Shown: piece by piece, positions 16,690 to 26,897 of the stretch | How the letters are laid out: each line of letters starts with the position of its first letter | How positions within the stretch are numbered: position 1 is the first letter of the stretch | Origin: Legionella sainthelensi | GTDB lineage: Bacteria; Pseudomonadota; Gammaproteobacteria; Legionellales; Legionellaceae | Direction of reading: 5' to 3' | DNA length: 64,000 bases | Assembly: GCF_900637685.1 (NCBI RefSeq) | Contig: NZ_LR134388.1 | Location: 1,437,501-1,501,500 of the forward strand | Position numbers and translations under genes: made by a program | The notes under the pieces: model-generated | Told to the model about the DNA's origin: nothing | Databases searched by the model: none | The model's input: the letters and a program-made list of their open reading frames with translations, nothing else

Positions 16690-19600
16690 ATGAAGAAATT
16701 AAAATCCACCTCACAAAATCCACAAGAAACAAATCCAAAAGGCAATAGAGCCTTGCCACTTCAATTGGTGCAAAATATTGAGCCGGATCGCACTTTTTAT
16801 TTAAGAAGCACTGTGGAAGGAATAGGAAATTTTTTTTCCACACGAGTGAAAGAACTGTATCACACTCTAGCGATGACGTTTTCCTTAGACTCTATGGATT
16901 GGAGTAGTTTTAAAAAATATATTTGGCCTACGATTTCTTCTGGGGCTGCTTTAGTTCTTGGTCATTATCTCACTCAGAATCTGAGTGAATATCAAATGGG
17001 AAGTCCAGAATATGATTTTATTTATAAATTTCTTTTTGGTGCAGCTATCTTGGGTTATTGTGCTTTGAATCGTATTACCGATAAAAAATTTACATCTCAG
17101 GCAGAATTGTCTCTAGCGGTAGCTAGTGAGGTTATGGCAATAACTTATATGTATAGTTCAGTATTTAAAGGAACTACTTTCTTATTAAATAATACGGTAT
17201 CTGATGAATATTCATTAATAGCATCACTCGGAACGAGCGCATTGGTTGTTCCAAGTGGAATTTCTTTTCTTGCACAAAAAGCACAAGAGTTTCTTATTCG
17301 ATTTCAATACAGCCGTGGCGCTCAACGCTCAGATACAGCACTGATTTCTGGGGGACTTACTCCAATATCGAATTTGTATTTCCAAATCAATCATTTTATT
17401 GCGAATGAGCTTATGGTGAGTTCTCGTACCTTTCAACTGGGGCTGATTTCTCACAATATTCGCCATGCCGATAAAATAATCCAGAAATTTCGTAACTTGC
17501 CGGCATTATTAGCTGATTTGGCTCCATCTACCTTAAAAAAAATGAGTGTGCAGCAAGAAAAACTTGACCATGATTATGAGTATAACCATAAGTTACACCA
17601 AGTTTTGAAATTTACATCAAATGGATCAATGTTTGTTAGTGTTCCTAGATATCAATTACGTACGGGTGATTTGGTTTATTGTGACAACAGCATTGATTTG
17701 GCTTGTGTGCCTGTATCTGGTGAGCTCGTTGCTTTAAAACAAGATGGGAAAGGAAATTTCACTCAGGTAGTAGAAGAGAAAAAATTTAGTGTAAATCTTA
17801 AAGCACAAAATGGTGAAGATGTTTGGATCGAACATCAGACAAAACCTAATTTTACTTCAAACTATAAAAAAATAGATTTGTATGCGGTTAGAGAGGGGAA
17901 ACAGGCAGGGGTGTTGGTCGGAGATAAATTAAATTTATATGGCAATGATAATATTTTTATTCAAATTAAACCTGAAAAAGAGCTTTTATTAAGTAGTAAT
18001 TATGAGAAAAAGTCTGTGATCAATGAAGTTATTGCAGAACGTAAGCAAAGAAGTGTTTTATATTCTATTCTAGGTTCTATCATCATGGCGGCATTTTTAC
18101 AAAGAGATATTACTTTAATGCCTGCGGAAACAATAAAACTTATGTTCACTCTTTTCCAAACAATGATTCCTTTTTCTGAAGCTTTTTTAAGAGAAACGGT
18201 AAATAGTCGCTTGATGAAAGCATTAAATAGTAATTTAGGAGATCAACCTTTAGAGACTATAGATGCGCTTCGTGTAGTGGATTTATGCAATGCATTAGGT
18301 GGATATTATCATGATCGCTTTCCAAATGGTGTCGCTGTAATTTCAGATAAGACAGGAACGCTTACTACTACTGGAATGGACGTATTGGGTTTATGGACTA
18401 CTGATATGGCTCCTGATGTGCAACAGATATTGAAAGAGAAGGATGGTTTGCTTTTACCGCAAGAAGCACAATGGCTTAAGTCTCTTGAGGTATTTTGCGA
18501 AGCGTATACCAACAATAAAAAAGAATTGGAACCTGAAGAACACGCTATCTTGGATCTATTCGAGTCTTTGTTGAACAATCAACAATGCTTGGATGTGACT
18601 ACTTATGGTACTAATCATTTTAAAAAAGTACTTACTATTAAAGACAAGAAGAAAGAAATGGAGACATTTCATTTGGGGTTATATCGCACCTTTGGTGGAC
18701 GTTTAACCTTGGTAAAGGAGGGTAATGAGTATTTTCTAGTCTTTTGCGGGGTTCCTAATCAAGATTCATTTAAAGAAACTCCCGTGTTGCAGGCCTATAC
18801 CATGATGCAAAGCCGTACTGAGGTATTATCCCGTGATTGGTGTATTGCTAGAAGTAAACTCCATGGCGATGAGTTTATTGCTTTACGCGAGTTAATGGAT
18901 AAGGATGATAAAGAGCAAATCGAACATTTTATTTTAAAAAGACCTGCATTACTTAAAAATATGATGTATTACGGTACTTTTATTATTGATAATCCCATAA
19001 AAAAAGGTGCGGAAAAATTTATTGCTCAATGTCGAGAAGTATCCATTCCTGTATTTGTTGCCACTGGCGATACCGCTAAGGCAGCCGAAAATATTGCCAA
19101 GGTATTATGCCCGAAAAATGCAAAGAAGATTCTTACTATTCGTGCAAAGCAAGTAAAAGAAAATCCCCTTGAGTTTTTAACTGCGGAAAATTATCCAGCA
19201 GATTCGACGGTCATATTTTCAGGAGTTAATGAAGCAATCCTGGCGCGATTTCAGAAACTGATGGATAGAGAACCTACGAAGCGTCCCGTAATTATTTTTG
19301 CAGAAATGAGTACAGAGGGTAAAGGGATACTCGCTCGCTATCTTAAAGACCATCATTATTTTGTTGTTGCCAATGGCGATGGCACCAATGATGTAATGAT
19401 GATGAAAAATTCAAACATGGTTATAGCACATCATTCAGATGATGGTGCTTTTGCTCCGGGGGTCGATTCTTTGTCGAATATAAGTGAAGAACAGTTAAGA
19501 AGATTGTTTGGTTCACAGAAAACTTTCTATGAGCTTTTTGATATTAATCTTCCAAAAAGTTTGTTTGTACAACAATTTGCTCCTTTAGCAAATTCACAAG

Positions 19601-20124
19601 AAAAACCAACAATGGCTTTGGCTCTTAAAAGTGGAAAAATGACTTTTGATTTAGCCAAAACTGTAGGCGCACATGTTACCGAAATGAATCAGCAGCATTG
19701 GTATAGTGTTGTCTTTGATTTACTATGGTTGTGGATTTCATTTTATGAAATTAATGAAAGTGCTGATTTACCTATGGATAATCGCAATATAAATGCCTCA
19801 AGGCTGATTTCCAATACCATGGCAATTGCCTTGACTATAGCTGTTTTTCAATCATTGGCGAATTATGCTCTTTTTAATGAGTCGACCAATTTAACCAGCA
19901 TGTTGATTATGTTGAGCCTTTTGCCTCTGGTTTTGAAAAGTATTTTTTCAGGATTTAAAATGGTACAGGAGAGTGTGTATCCTCCATTGGAAACAACAGA
20001 AGTTGAAAAGAAAGACGAAACAAGCTCTAATCGTTCGTCAGTTTTGAGTTATTTAGGCTCTTTTTTTTCGCATAAGCCGGTGAGGCAACTAGAGGCGGTA
20101 AGTAGCATTCCCCAGCCTGACTAG
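16690..20124 (+). CDS. Divergent P-type ATPase
   Basis: 1144 residues. The phosphorylation motif is intact: DKTGTLT with Asp553. So are the later HAD motifs TGD (VATGDTAKAAENIA) and GDGTNDVMMMKN (Asp897, Asp901). The actuator TGES is degenerate: NGED at 374-377, with the Glu kept. Hydrophobic helices lie near 75-135, 140-200, 455-505 and at the C-terminus (about 1010-1110). The helix before the phosphorylation domain carries IPFSEAF rather than CPC, PEGL or other usual ion signatures, so the substrate cannot be read. The C-terminal tail after 1110 is charged and Ser-rich. Such large atypical ATPases occur in Legionella. Ion or lipid transport are both possible. Confidence 0.8.
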   Translation: MKKLKSTSQNPQETNPKGNRALPLQLVQNIEPDRTFYLRSTVEGIGNFFSTRVKELYHTLAMTFSLDSMDWSSFKKYIWPTISSGAALVLGHYLTQNLSEYQMGSPEYDFIYKFLFGAAILGYCALNRITDKKFTSQAELSLAVASEVMAITYMYSSVFKGTTFLLNNTVSDEYSLIASLGTSALVVPSGISFLAQKAQEFLIRFQYSRGAQRSDTALISGGLTPISNLYFQINHFIANELMVSSRTFQLGLISHNIRHADKIIQKFRNLPALLADLAPSTLKKMSVQQEKLDHDYEYNHKLHQVLKFTSNGSMFVSVPRYQLRTGDLVYCDNSIDLACVPVSGELVALKQDGKGNFTQVVEEKKFSVNLKAQNGEDVWIEHQTKPNFTSNYKKIDLYAVREGKQAGVLVGDKLNLYGNDNIFIQIKPEKELLLSSNYEKKSVINEVIAERKQRSVLYSILGSIIMAAFLQRDITLMPAETIKLMFTLFQTMIPFSEAFLRETVNSRLMKALNSNLGDQPLETIDALRVVDLCNALGGYYHDRFPNGVAVISDKTGTLTTTGMDVLGLWTTDMAPDVQQILKEKDGLLLPQEAQWLKSLEVFCEAYTNNKKELEPEEHAILDLFESLLNNQQCLDVTTYGTNHFKKVLTIKDKKKEMETFHLGLYRTFGGRLTLVKEGNEYFLVFCGVPNQDSFKETPVLQAYTMMQSRTEVLSRDWCIARSKLHGDEFIALRELMDKDDKEQIEHFILKRPALLKNMMYYGTFIIDNPIKKGAEKFIAQCREVSIPVFVATGDTAKAAENIAKVLCPKNAKKILTIRAKQVKENPLEFLTAENYPADSTVIFSGVNEAILARFQKLMDREPTKRPVIIFAEMSTEGKGILARYLKDHHYFVVANGDGTNDVMMMKNSNMVIAHHSDDGAFAPGVDSLSNISEEQLRRLFGSQKTFYELFDINLPKSLFVQQFAPLANSQEKPTMALALKSGKMTFDLAKTVGAHVTEMNQQHWYSVVFDLLWLWISFYEINESADLPMDNRNINASRLISNTMAIALTIAVFQSLANYALFNESTNLTSMLIMLSLLPLVLKSIFSGFKMVQESVYPPLETTEVEKKDETSSNRSSVLSYLGSFFSHKPVRQLEAVSSIPQPD

Positions 20125-20234
20125 ATTAAAGTCTTTGCCTATTCGGTGGATGTTGTTTTAGATCTTAAGCAAAGAGTTATATTTAGATGCGCGTACCCAG
20201 TTTCGAAGCTTCAACACAATGTAACATTTTTGCG

Positions 20235-20250
20235 AAGCGGAAATCCATTT
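20235..20250 (+). repeat. REP-like core, first copy
   Basis: AAGCGGAAATCCATTT here is identical, in the opposite orientation, to 27604-27619. It resembles the widespread gammaproteobacterial intergenic core with GCGAAAGCGGGAATCCA, so both are probably degenerate repetitive extragenic elements. The gene-free stretch 20125-20322 holds nothing else that I see. Confidence 0.4.
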
Positions 20251-20322
20251 CTATCTATAGTCGCATTGGGCTTTCATCAACCAGGGTCTCGCTGACTATA
20301 CGACCGATAGCGTATCCCATTT

Positions 20323-20748
20323 TTAGGCCAGGCTTATTACGATTACACCCGCGAAAATTAAAAAGCCACCAATAATGACTGAAGAATTCACATGGGTTTC
20401 ATTAAACAAAAACCAAGTAAAAATGATGGTGAATAAAGGATAGATCAATTCCAATATACCTGCAATTGTGGCATTTTTTAGGTTAATTGATGTCGCAATG
20501 AAAAAGCTTGCAAGAAGTAGAACAGCAATTTCTGCAATCGTTAACCATAAAAGACCTGAGTCAGAGGCTAAAATCTGAACATCTTTTTTCATCGTAGTAA
20601 AAAAAGAAATACCGGTAAATAATAAAGCGCCAATGATCATTTCCAATGCTAATAAAGTCACGGGTGATATACTACGTAATACTTTTTCAGCTAATGCGTA
20701 ATTGAATCCCCATAAAATGGCAGCAAAAATTGCAAAAGTAAACCACAT
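20323..20748 (-). CDS. EamA-type transporter, single-domain
   Basis: 141 residues with five hydrophobic helices, one EamA repeat. Typical elements are the N-terminal FAAILWGFNYALAEKVL and the final helices with LEPIYPLF-like ELIYPLFTIIFTWFLFNE, then GGFLIFAGVIVI. Full EamA transporters have two such repeats. One-repeat members work as dimers. Substrate unknown (metabolite or drug export). TCTCCTT on the plus strand is a GGAGACAGT-type ribosome site before the ATG. Confidence 0.8.
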   Translation of the reverse strand: MWFTFAIFAAILWGFNYALAEKVLRSISPVTLLALEMIIGALLFTGISFFTTMKKDVQILASDSGLLWLTIAEIAVLLLASFFIATSINLKNATIAGILELIYPLFTIIFTWFLFNETHVNSSVIIGGFLIFAGVIVISLA

Positions 20749-20977
20749 TACTGTCTCCTTGGAAAAACATACGAGCGCACGAGCTGAACATTATATCATC
20801 AAAAAGATAATAATTCAATCTAATTGGGCGCGAAGTTCCTGGTTATGCCTGAAAAAGTGGAGTTGCATTTGAAGCATGTAACCACGTTGTCTTCTCGGAA
20901 AATGATGATATTGGGCTATATCAAGCAGCAATCGAAGTAAAACATTCAATGAGATTTACTATTTAGATTATATTGAT

Positions 20978-22828
20978 TTAAGAGTGCATTTCATATTGAC
21001 TCTGAATCACATGGTTGACCTCTACAATTCCAAAACCAAGTTCTTCATGTGTTGCAGCCCATAAGGCAAATTTATTTTTTGCTATTGACGTGGTTTTTGC
21101 ATCTTTATCATTTAACCATAAAGCATGGGCTACTTTTTCAGGAGTTAGCGGTTTTCTTTTTGAAGTCCTTAAGGTGGATAAAAACTCAGGCTTGTCAGGC
21201 TCCCATAATTCGTCAAGGTTTATTCTTTTTTGAAGGTTTTGTTCTGCAATCTGTAATTGTTGATTATGTTCTAATGTGATTTTAGAAACTTTATCCTGAT
21301 ATTCAATGGTTTTTTCGGCATGTTCTTTTTCATTGATGTAAATATCAACAGCAGATAAGACGCCACCAATAACTATTGCTGTTCCGACAAGTATTAGAGC
21401 AAGTGTTAATGGAGGAAATAGCTCAAAGAGTATAAATCCTAGTGCAGCTGCAGTGAATAAACCACTTGACGCGCCAAATCCTAGCGAGAAACTGTTTCGG
21501 CTAAGGAAACTATTATTCTCAGGATTAGGAATTTGGGTAAGTTTTTCTTGTACTTTTTGATTTGATAGTTTTTTATGTTCGTAATATTTTTTTACGGTCG
21601 GATTAGTGGCATAAAATTTTTTTATTTTTTTATCTAATTGAGTAATATCCAGTTGGCTGAGCCATGTTATTTTATTTTCATCTGCTTGAGTCCCATCAAA
21701 TGTCACGCTTGCTGTTTCTAATTTAATACGTTTTGCAAGTGCTTTATACGTGTTAGCCAATTCTATGTTTCTATAAGATTCTTCAGCAAGCATTTCAAAA
21801 TGAGCAACACGTGCAGAGATGTTGTTTAGAATGAGTGTCAGTTCGCTAATCGTTTTGGTTATATTTGAATTTTGGTGCAATACAGCAGCAAGAGTGCCTA
21901 ATTTTTTCTTTAAATGAAACTCATATATTCCATCTTGAAAAAAATCAATATCTTCCGTGGCGATATCAACTTGTAAGTCAGTATTGCTTCTTTGTTGTAA
22001 CCATTCATGTAAGCAATTGAATTGAGCTTCTTTTCTATTGCGATCGTCAATATTGATGGATGAGTGAATTCTGGATTTTAATCGCTTCATCTCTATTTCA
22101 TTGAGCGAGCCATCTGGATTAAAAATGCGCTTGATTAATTTAACTACTTTATCATTATGTATTGCATCTTTTAACTCAGTCTCGATACTCGTAGGATTGT
22201 CCATGGCAATCATCATAGCTGTTTTGGTGCCCACATAATTAGAGGATGCCAACACAGTGATCTTTCTTTTGTTGTACTGACCGGTGGTATTTTGAATTGT
22301 GGAGATGATCCAACCTTTATGGTTCCCATCCGCATCACCACTTGGAGAAGCAATTAATGAAAAACCAGCGGATTCTCCATTATCAGTTCGATAAGCAAAA
22401 CAAATTCTTTTAGTAGACGTCATTAATTGTACTAGGGAGTCGCTCTTTTGTGTGGAAAGTGGTGATATCACTTGTATGGTATGGAGAATTTCGCTAATGC
22501 ACGCACTCGTGTTATCTCCTTGAGTGAATGTTGGGAAAACTCCCGGGGTTATTCTTACTTCATCAGCAAGGTTTCTTGTTAACCATTCTGCTTTTAATTG
22601 AGATACTTTAAGACCTGTGAAGTCAACATAACATGTTCTGTCTGCATCCAGATCGATTTGTTTTATCGTCGAAGCTATATATTCTTTTTGCTCTGCGGTT
22701 TGTTCCAAAACATTTGCGGGAGTTGAGGAAGCTATTTTTTCGTAGTTTAGATAAAGTTGCTCAGGTAAAGAAAATACTTTAGGAATTAAATTATAAGTTA
22801 AAGTAAATTTTTTAATATTTGATGGCAT
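20978..22828 (-). CDS. Large hypothetical protein with two C-terminal membrane helices
   Basis: 616 residues. Residues 1-420 are soluble and mixed alpha/beta with no motif I recognise. A Gly/Ala-rich hydrophobic hairpin follows at about 450-500 (FGASSGLFTAAALGFILFE then LALILVGTAIVIGGVL), then a Gln/Lys/Glu coiled coil and a charged tail. The layout (large soluble domain, late helix pair, coiled coil) is frequent among Legionella effectors that insert in vacuole membranes. That is a resemblance only. Monocistronic, with 188 bases to the divergent MFS gene. Confidence 0.55.
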   Translation of the reverse strand: MPSNIKKFTLTYNLIPKVFSLPEQLYLNYEKIASSTPANVLEQTAEQKEYIASTIKQIDLDADRTCYVDFTGLKVSQLKAEWLTRNLADEVRITPGVFPTFTQGDNTSACISEILHTIQVISPLSTQKSDSLVQLMTSTKRICFAYRTDNGESAGFSLIASPSGDADGNHKGWIISTIQNTTGQYNKRKITVLASSNYVGTKTAMMIAMDNPTSIETELKDAIHNDKVVKLIKRIFNPDGSLNEIEMKRLKSRIHSSINIDDRNRKEAQFNCLHEWLQQRSNTDLQVDIATEDIDFFQDGIYEFHLKKKLGTLAAVLHQNSNITKTISELTLILNNISARVAHFEMLAEESYRNIELANTYKALAKRIKLETASVTFDGTQADENKITWLSQLDITQLDKKIKKFYATNPTVKKYYEHKKLSNQKVQEKLTQIPNPENNSFLSRNSFSLGFGASSGLFTAAALGFILFELFPPLTLALILVGTAIVIGGVLSAVDIYINEKEHAEKTIEYQDKVSKITLEHNQQLQIAEQNLQKRINLDELWEPDKPEFLSTLRTSKRKPLTPEKVAHALWLNDKDAKTTSIAKNKFALWAATHEELGFGIVEVNHVIQSQYEMHS

Positions 22829-23016
22829 AGTACATCATCACATGAATCAGTATGGTTAAATTTTACGCTTTTTATGTCAAAAATGAAACAACCATAAAAT
22901 TTTGATTTTTAAATGACTCACTGAATGAGTATTTAGATTTTGAGTTGATCTGTTATAATTAAATTCTATTTGTTCCTATTTTGTTATTAAACAGTATCGT
23001 ACAGGAATATCATTAA

Positions 23017-24237
23017 TTGAATGTAATTCGTTGGACAGAAAGACAATGTCTTTTGCACTTATTTCCGTTGATTATTAGTATCTCTTTTGCTATGGATGTT
23101 TTTGTTCCTGCAATTCCGGAAATGAGTTATTTTTTTAAAGCGAATAGCGCTGTGATGCAGGCTAGTCTTTATGTATTTATGCTGACAGTCGCTTTTGGGC
23201 AATTGTTGGTAGGGCCGTTAGCAGATCGTTTTGGACGACGACGAATCGCTTTATATTCTGCATTTCTTTTTTTAATCGGTTCCGTTCTTGCGGTGTTTGC
23301 CTTATCAATACACTTACTCATTATTGCACGAATGATTCAGGCAGCAGGAGCCTGTGGCACCTATTTGCTTTGCTTTATTATAGTAAGAGATAATTACTCA
23401 ACTACGGTTTGTGCACGCCTCTTTAGTGTTTTGTGTGGAACCAATTCATTAATTGCAAGTTCTGCTCCGGTCATTGGTGGGCTGTTACTGGATCAGACTC
23501 ATGATTGGCATAGTGAGTTTTATTTTTTAATCATACTTGGCCTTTTTATGTGTCTGATTGCATTCCGTTATATTCCTGATTATGAGTACTGTAAGCAGAA
23601 TTTATCTAACTTTTCGCTGGTTAATAGTACAAAAAATATCTTTAAACATCCTGGTTTTCGGCTTTACACCTTTATTGCCTCAGTAAACTTGCTTGGTCTG
23701 TATTTATTTTGTGCCCTTTCTTCGGGTATTCTCATGACCCAGCTTCATCTTAGCGCGACTGAATATGGTTTATGGTTTGGCCTAAATGCAATGACCGTAT
23801 TTTTTACAAACCTTCTTGCTGCCCGACTCACTTATTCGTTTCCTTTAGAAAAAACAGTATATTGTGGCCTCGTTTTGATAATTATTTCATCCTTTTTGAT
23901 GATAGTTCTTAATTTTCATGAATTCAGTACAGTTCGTTTCATGATGCCTATGCTTTCTTTGACTTTTGGTATTGGCCTTAGTATGGGGGCTGCAACTGCT
24001 CTTGCGTTAAAAGATTACAAACAACAAGCGGGTATTGCCACCGCTTTGTTGGGTGCTTGTCAGTTTGGCCTTTCGGGTTTAGTGGGTATTCTGATTACTC
24101 AATGGACTCCTGATCCATTGATTCTTGCTATACCTATGCTGTGTTTAAGTACATTAGCTTTAATCAAAATGAAAAAAGCGGATAGAGAGTCTGTTCCCTG
24201 TGAGCAAACACCGAGTGCAAACCTTAGTGACACATAG
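23017..24237 (+). CDS. MFS drug transporter, Bcr/CflA type
   Basis: 406 residues with 12 hydrophobic helices. Motif A is GPLADRFGRRR at 66-76, and motif C-like Gly/Pro helices (SSAPVIGGLLLDQ) follow. The DHA1 Bcr/CflA subgroup is suggested by helix 1 (FAMDVFVPAIPEM) and by size. It would export drugs or metabolites by proton antiport in the inner membrane. The only start leaving helix 1 intact is TTG 23017, with AGGA about 11 bases upstream. The ATG at 23021 is out of frame. Confidence 0.85.
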   Translation: MNVIRWTERQCLLHLFPLIISISFAMDVFVPAIPEMSYFFKANSAVMQASLYVFMLTVAFGQLLVGPLADRFGRRRIALYSAFLFLIGSVLAVFALSIHLLIIARMIQAAGACGTYLLCFIIVRDNYSTTVCARLFSVLCGTNSLIASSAPVIGGLLLDQTHDWHSEFYFLIILGLFMCLIAFRYIPDYEYCKQNLSNFSLVNSTKNIFKHPGFRLYTFIASVNLLGLYLFCALSSGILMTQLHLSATEYGLWFGLNAMTVFFTNLLAARLTYSFPLEKTVYCGLVLIIISSFLMIVLNFHEFSTVRFMMPMLSLTFGIGLSMGAATALALKDYKQQAGIATALLGACQFGLSGLVGILITQWTPDPLILAIPMLCLSTLALIKMKKADRESVPCEQTPSANLSDT

Positions 24238-24357
24238 AAATTAATAAATCACTCACTAGGTATATGATATCTTGAGAAAATTTACTTTTTTATCTTAGAT
24301 AGTACTATACTCAATTTAATAACAAAGGATCTGGTATTGAAATTGGAGTAGGCCTAA

Positions 24358-26235
24358 ATGATGGATGAGTCCTCACCAGAGAAAACAAATCAATTCAACT
24401 TATCATTTGCGGCCCTGGGAGTAGTTTTTGGTGATATAGGGACAAGCCCTCTTTATGCATTTAGCCAAGTAATCACGTATTTACCAATTAGCGATTATAA
24501 TGTTTATGGGATTTTATCACTCATTTTTTGGTCTTTGCTCATCATAATCAGTTTTAAATATCTCCTGATTGTTTTTCGTGCAGATAATGATGGCGAAGGC
24601 GGAATTATGGCCTTAGCGGGCATCCTAAGGCAGAAAATGAAAAAAACAGGGGCTTGGCTGTTATTTATTACCCTTATTGGAATAGGGCTTATTATAGGGG
24701 ATGGAATATTAACTCCAGCAATATCCATATTAAGTGCGGTAGAGGGACTCGAACCATTATCTCCTCATTTAGCCAAGTACATTCTACCTGTTACTTTAAT
24801 TATTTTAGTGCTGCTATTTAAGTTGCAACGAGTAGGCACTGGGATGATTGGCGTTTTTTTTGCCCCTATTATGTTGATTTGGTTTATCACAATAGGCACT
24901 TTGGGTTTTTTACAAATTATTCAGAACCCTGAAGTACTTATGGCAGTTAATCCTTATTATGCAATCCATTTTTTTATATTACATAAGCAGTTTGCTTTTT
25001 TTATGTTGGGTGGAATATTTTTAGTGATGACTGGGGGGGAAGCATTATTCGCTGATTTAGGTCATTTTGGCAAAAAATCTATTCGAATAGGATGGTTTTC
25101 TATAGTTCTTCCTGGATTGTTTTTATGTTACTTTGGCCAGGGTGCTCTTGTATTAATGCATCCTGAAGATATTAGCTATCCATTTTACAGTTTGTCCCCC
25201 CATTGGTTTTTGCCCATAATGGTGATTTTGGCTACGGCCGCAACGATTGTTGCTTCACAAGCAATTATTTCTGCGGCATTTTCTATTTTAAAGCAAACAG
25301 CATTACTTAACCTCATTCCAAGGCTTAAGATTGTATATACATCCAAAATTGAAAAAGGCCAAGTGTATTTGCCTTTTATAAATTTTATTTTAGCTTTGGG
25401 TACATGTGCGCTGGTGATAACTTTTAGATCCTCATCAAGCCTTGCAGATGCTTACGGAATTGCTGTTAATTTAGATATGCTGCTCACGACTGTATTAGTA
25501 GGTATTATCGCGTATCGCTGTTGGCATTGGAATGTGCTCAAATTAACCATTTTCCCTTTAATTTTGATTATTGAACTTGGGTTTTTGGCCGGAAACAGCT
25601 CTAAGTTTTTAACCGGAGGTTGGATTCCCATTTTTATCGCATTAATTGGTATTATTGTGATGTATACTTGGCATTGCGGTTTTGAGAAGCTACGTGAATT
25701 ACATCATAGAGATGCTTTAATGGATGCATTTATCATTGATGAATTAAACCAAAATAAAATTTCAAGACAGCCCGGAACAGGGTTCTATATTATTGATCCT
25801 TATGATTATGAAGGAGAAAGTCTTTTACACCATTTGCGACTTAACCGTATTTTTTCAGAGAATATGGTTTTTTTAAGTATCAAAATTGAAAATAAACCTT
25901 ATATTCCGCTGGAAAATAAATTTGAACTCATTACGAAAGCAAAAGGATTTTATCTCATCCATATTCATTTTGGATTTACTGAAAATATTAATTTACCTAA
26001 TATCCTAGACGAAATGTTTCAAAGAGTTCACTTACCTTTTGAAATCAGTAAAAATAAATTACTTTATTTTATAGAGATTGTTTTTGTCGAAATGACAAGA
26101 GAAAGACTAAGAGGTATGTGCTTATGGCAGAAACATTTATTTTCTCTCATGATACGTAATGCTGTACCTGATATTCAGTTTTATTGTTTACCTTACAACA
26201 AAACGATTGCATTCGGCACATATTATCAATTTTAA
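24358..26235 (+). CDS. kup: Kup potassium transporter
   Basis: 625 residues, the normal Kup length. The signature VVFGDIGTSPLYAF sits in the first helix. About 12 membrane helices run to residue 450 and a soluble C-terminal domain follows. It performs low-affinity K+ uptake with protons at the inner membrane. A TATACT hexamer at 24306-24311 could be a -10. The next gene, a cyclic-nucleotide-binding protein, starts 53 bases downstream on the same strand, so both may share a transcript. Confidence 0.95.
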   Translation: MMDESSPEKTNQFNLSFAALGVVFGDIGTSPLYAFSQVITYLPISDYNVYGILSLIFWSLLIIISFKYLLIVFRADNDGEGGIMALAGILRQKMKKTGAWLLFITLIGIGLIIGDGILTPAISILSAVEGLEPLSPHLAKYILPVTLIILVLLFKLQRVGTGMIGVFFAPIMLIWFITIGTLGFLQIIQNPEVLMAVNPYYAIHFFILHKQFAFFMLGGIFLVMTGGEALFADLGHFGKKSIRIGWFSIVLPGLFLCYFGQGALVLMHPEDISYPFYSLSPHWFLPIMVILATAATIVASQAIISAAFSILKQTALLNLIPRLKIVYTSKIEKGQVYLPFINFILALGTCALVITFRSSSSLADAYGIAVNLDMLLTTVLVGIIAYRCWHWNVLKLTIFPLILIIELGFLAGNSSKFLTGGWIPIFIALIGIIVMYTWHCGFEKLRELHHRDALMDAFIIDELNQNKISRQPGTGFYIIDPYDYEGESLLHHLRLNRIFSENMVFLSIKIENKPYIPLENKFELITKAKGFYLIHIHFGFTENINLPNILDEMFQRVHLPFEISKNKLLYFIEIVFVEMTRERLRGMCLWQKHLFSLMIRNAVPDIQFYCLPYNKTIAFGTYYQF

Positions 26236-26288
26236 ATCCCATTGAAAATCGGTCAATGATGGATTAGCAAGAGATTAAGGATTGTCGC

Positions 26289-26759
26289 ATGGAAGAATTT
26301 GATTTACACAATTGTTCCTTATTTAGAGGAGTAGATGAAAAATATATTGATGAATTTTTGGCAGGTTGTGAGCTTGTTGAACTTCCTCAAGGTGAGTTTC
26401 TTTTTCATCAAAATGAAATTGGCGATGCAATGTATATTGTGGAACAGGGTGAATTAGAAGTTGTATTGGATCAAGGCATAGTAAAATCGGACTCCCAGAA
26501 ACCGCAAGTGATTGGCACGCGTGAAAGGGGGGCTTTAATCGGGGAACTATGTGTATTTGGTCAACAAAAACGTTCCGCATCAGTTCGCGCGTTGGTCGAT
26601 TCTCGACTATTAAAAATTGAAGGAGAAGACTTTAGGATACGTATTTACTCAAAGGAACTGGATGCATTATTGATTTCTTATAATGTCGCAAAAGTACTGA
26701 GTGAACGTTTAATTACAACGAATACTCTCTTAACCATGTATCTTCCATTTAAAATATAA
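26289..26759 (+). CDS. Cyclic-nucleotide-binding domain protein
   Basis: 156 residues that form a single CNB domain. Beta strands carry GDAMYIVEQGELEVV (45-59), and the phosphate-binding cassette is GALIGELCVFG...KRSASVRAL with Gly85, Glu86 and Arg95. The C-terminal helix is short and there is no DNA-binding HTH, so it is not a Crp-type regulator by itself. It follows kup closely, and a link between cyclic nucleotide sensing and K+ uptake is possible. Cytoplasmic. Confidence 0.85.
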   Translation: MEEFDLHNCSLFRGVDEKYIDEFLAGCELVELPQGEFLFHQNEIGDAMYIVEQGELEVVLDQGIVKSDSQKPQVIGTRERGALIGELCVFGQQKRSASVRALVDSRLLKIEGEDFRIRIYSKELDALLISYNVAKVLSERLITTNTLLTMYLPFKI

Positions 26760-26897
26760 TTAGAGTGATGACATTTTGAGAAATGTGAACAACTTACTAA
26801 TTAGACTTGGCTTATTAACAATAAAATATCGTGCTGTATGGAATGCAAAAATTTATAATCACAAACGTGATGCTTTCTTGGAAAATGTAATTTCCAC

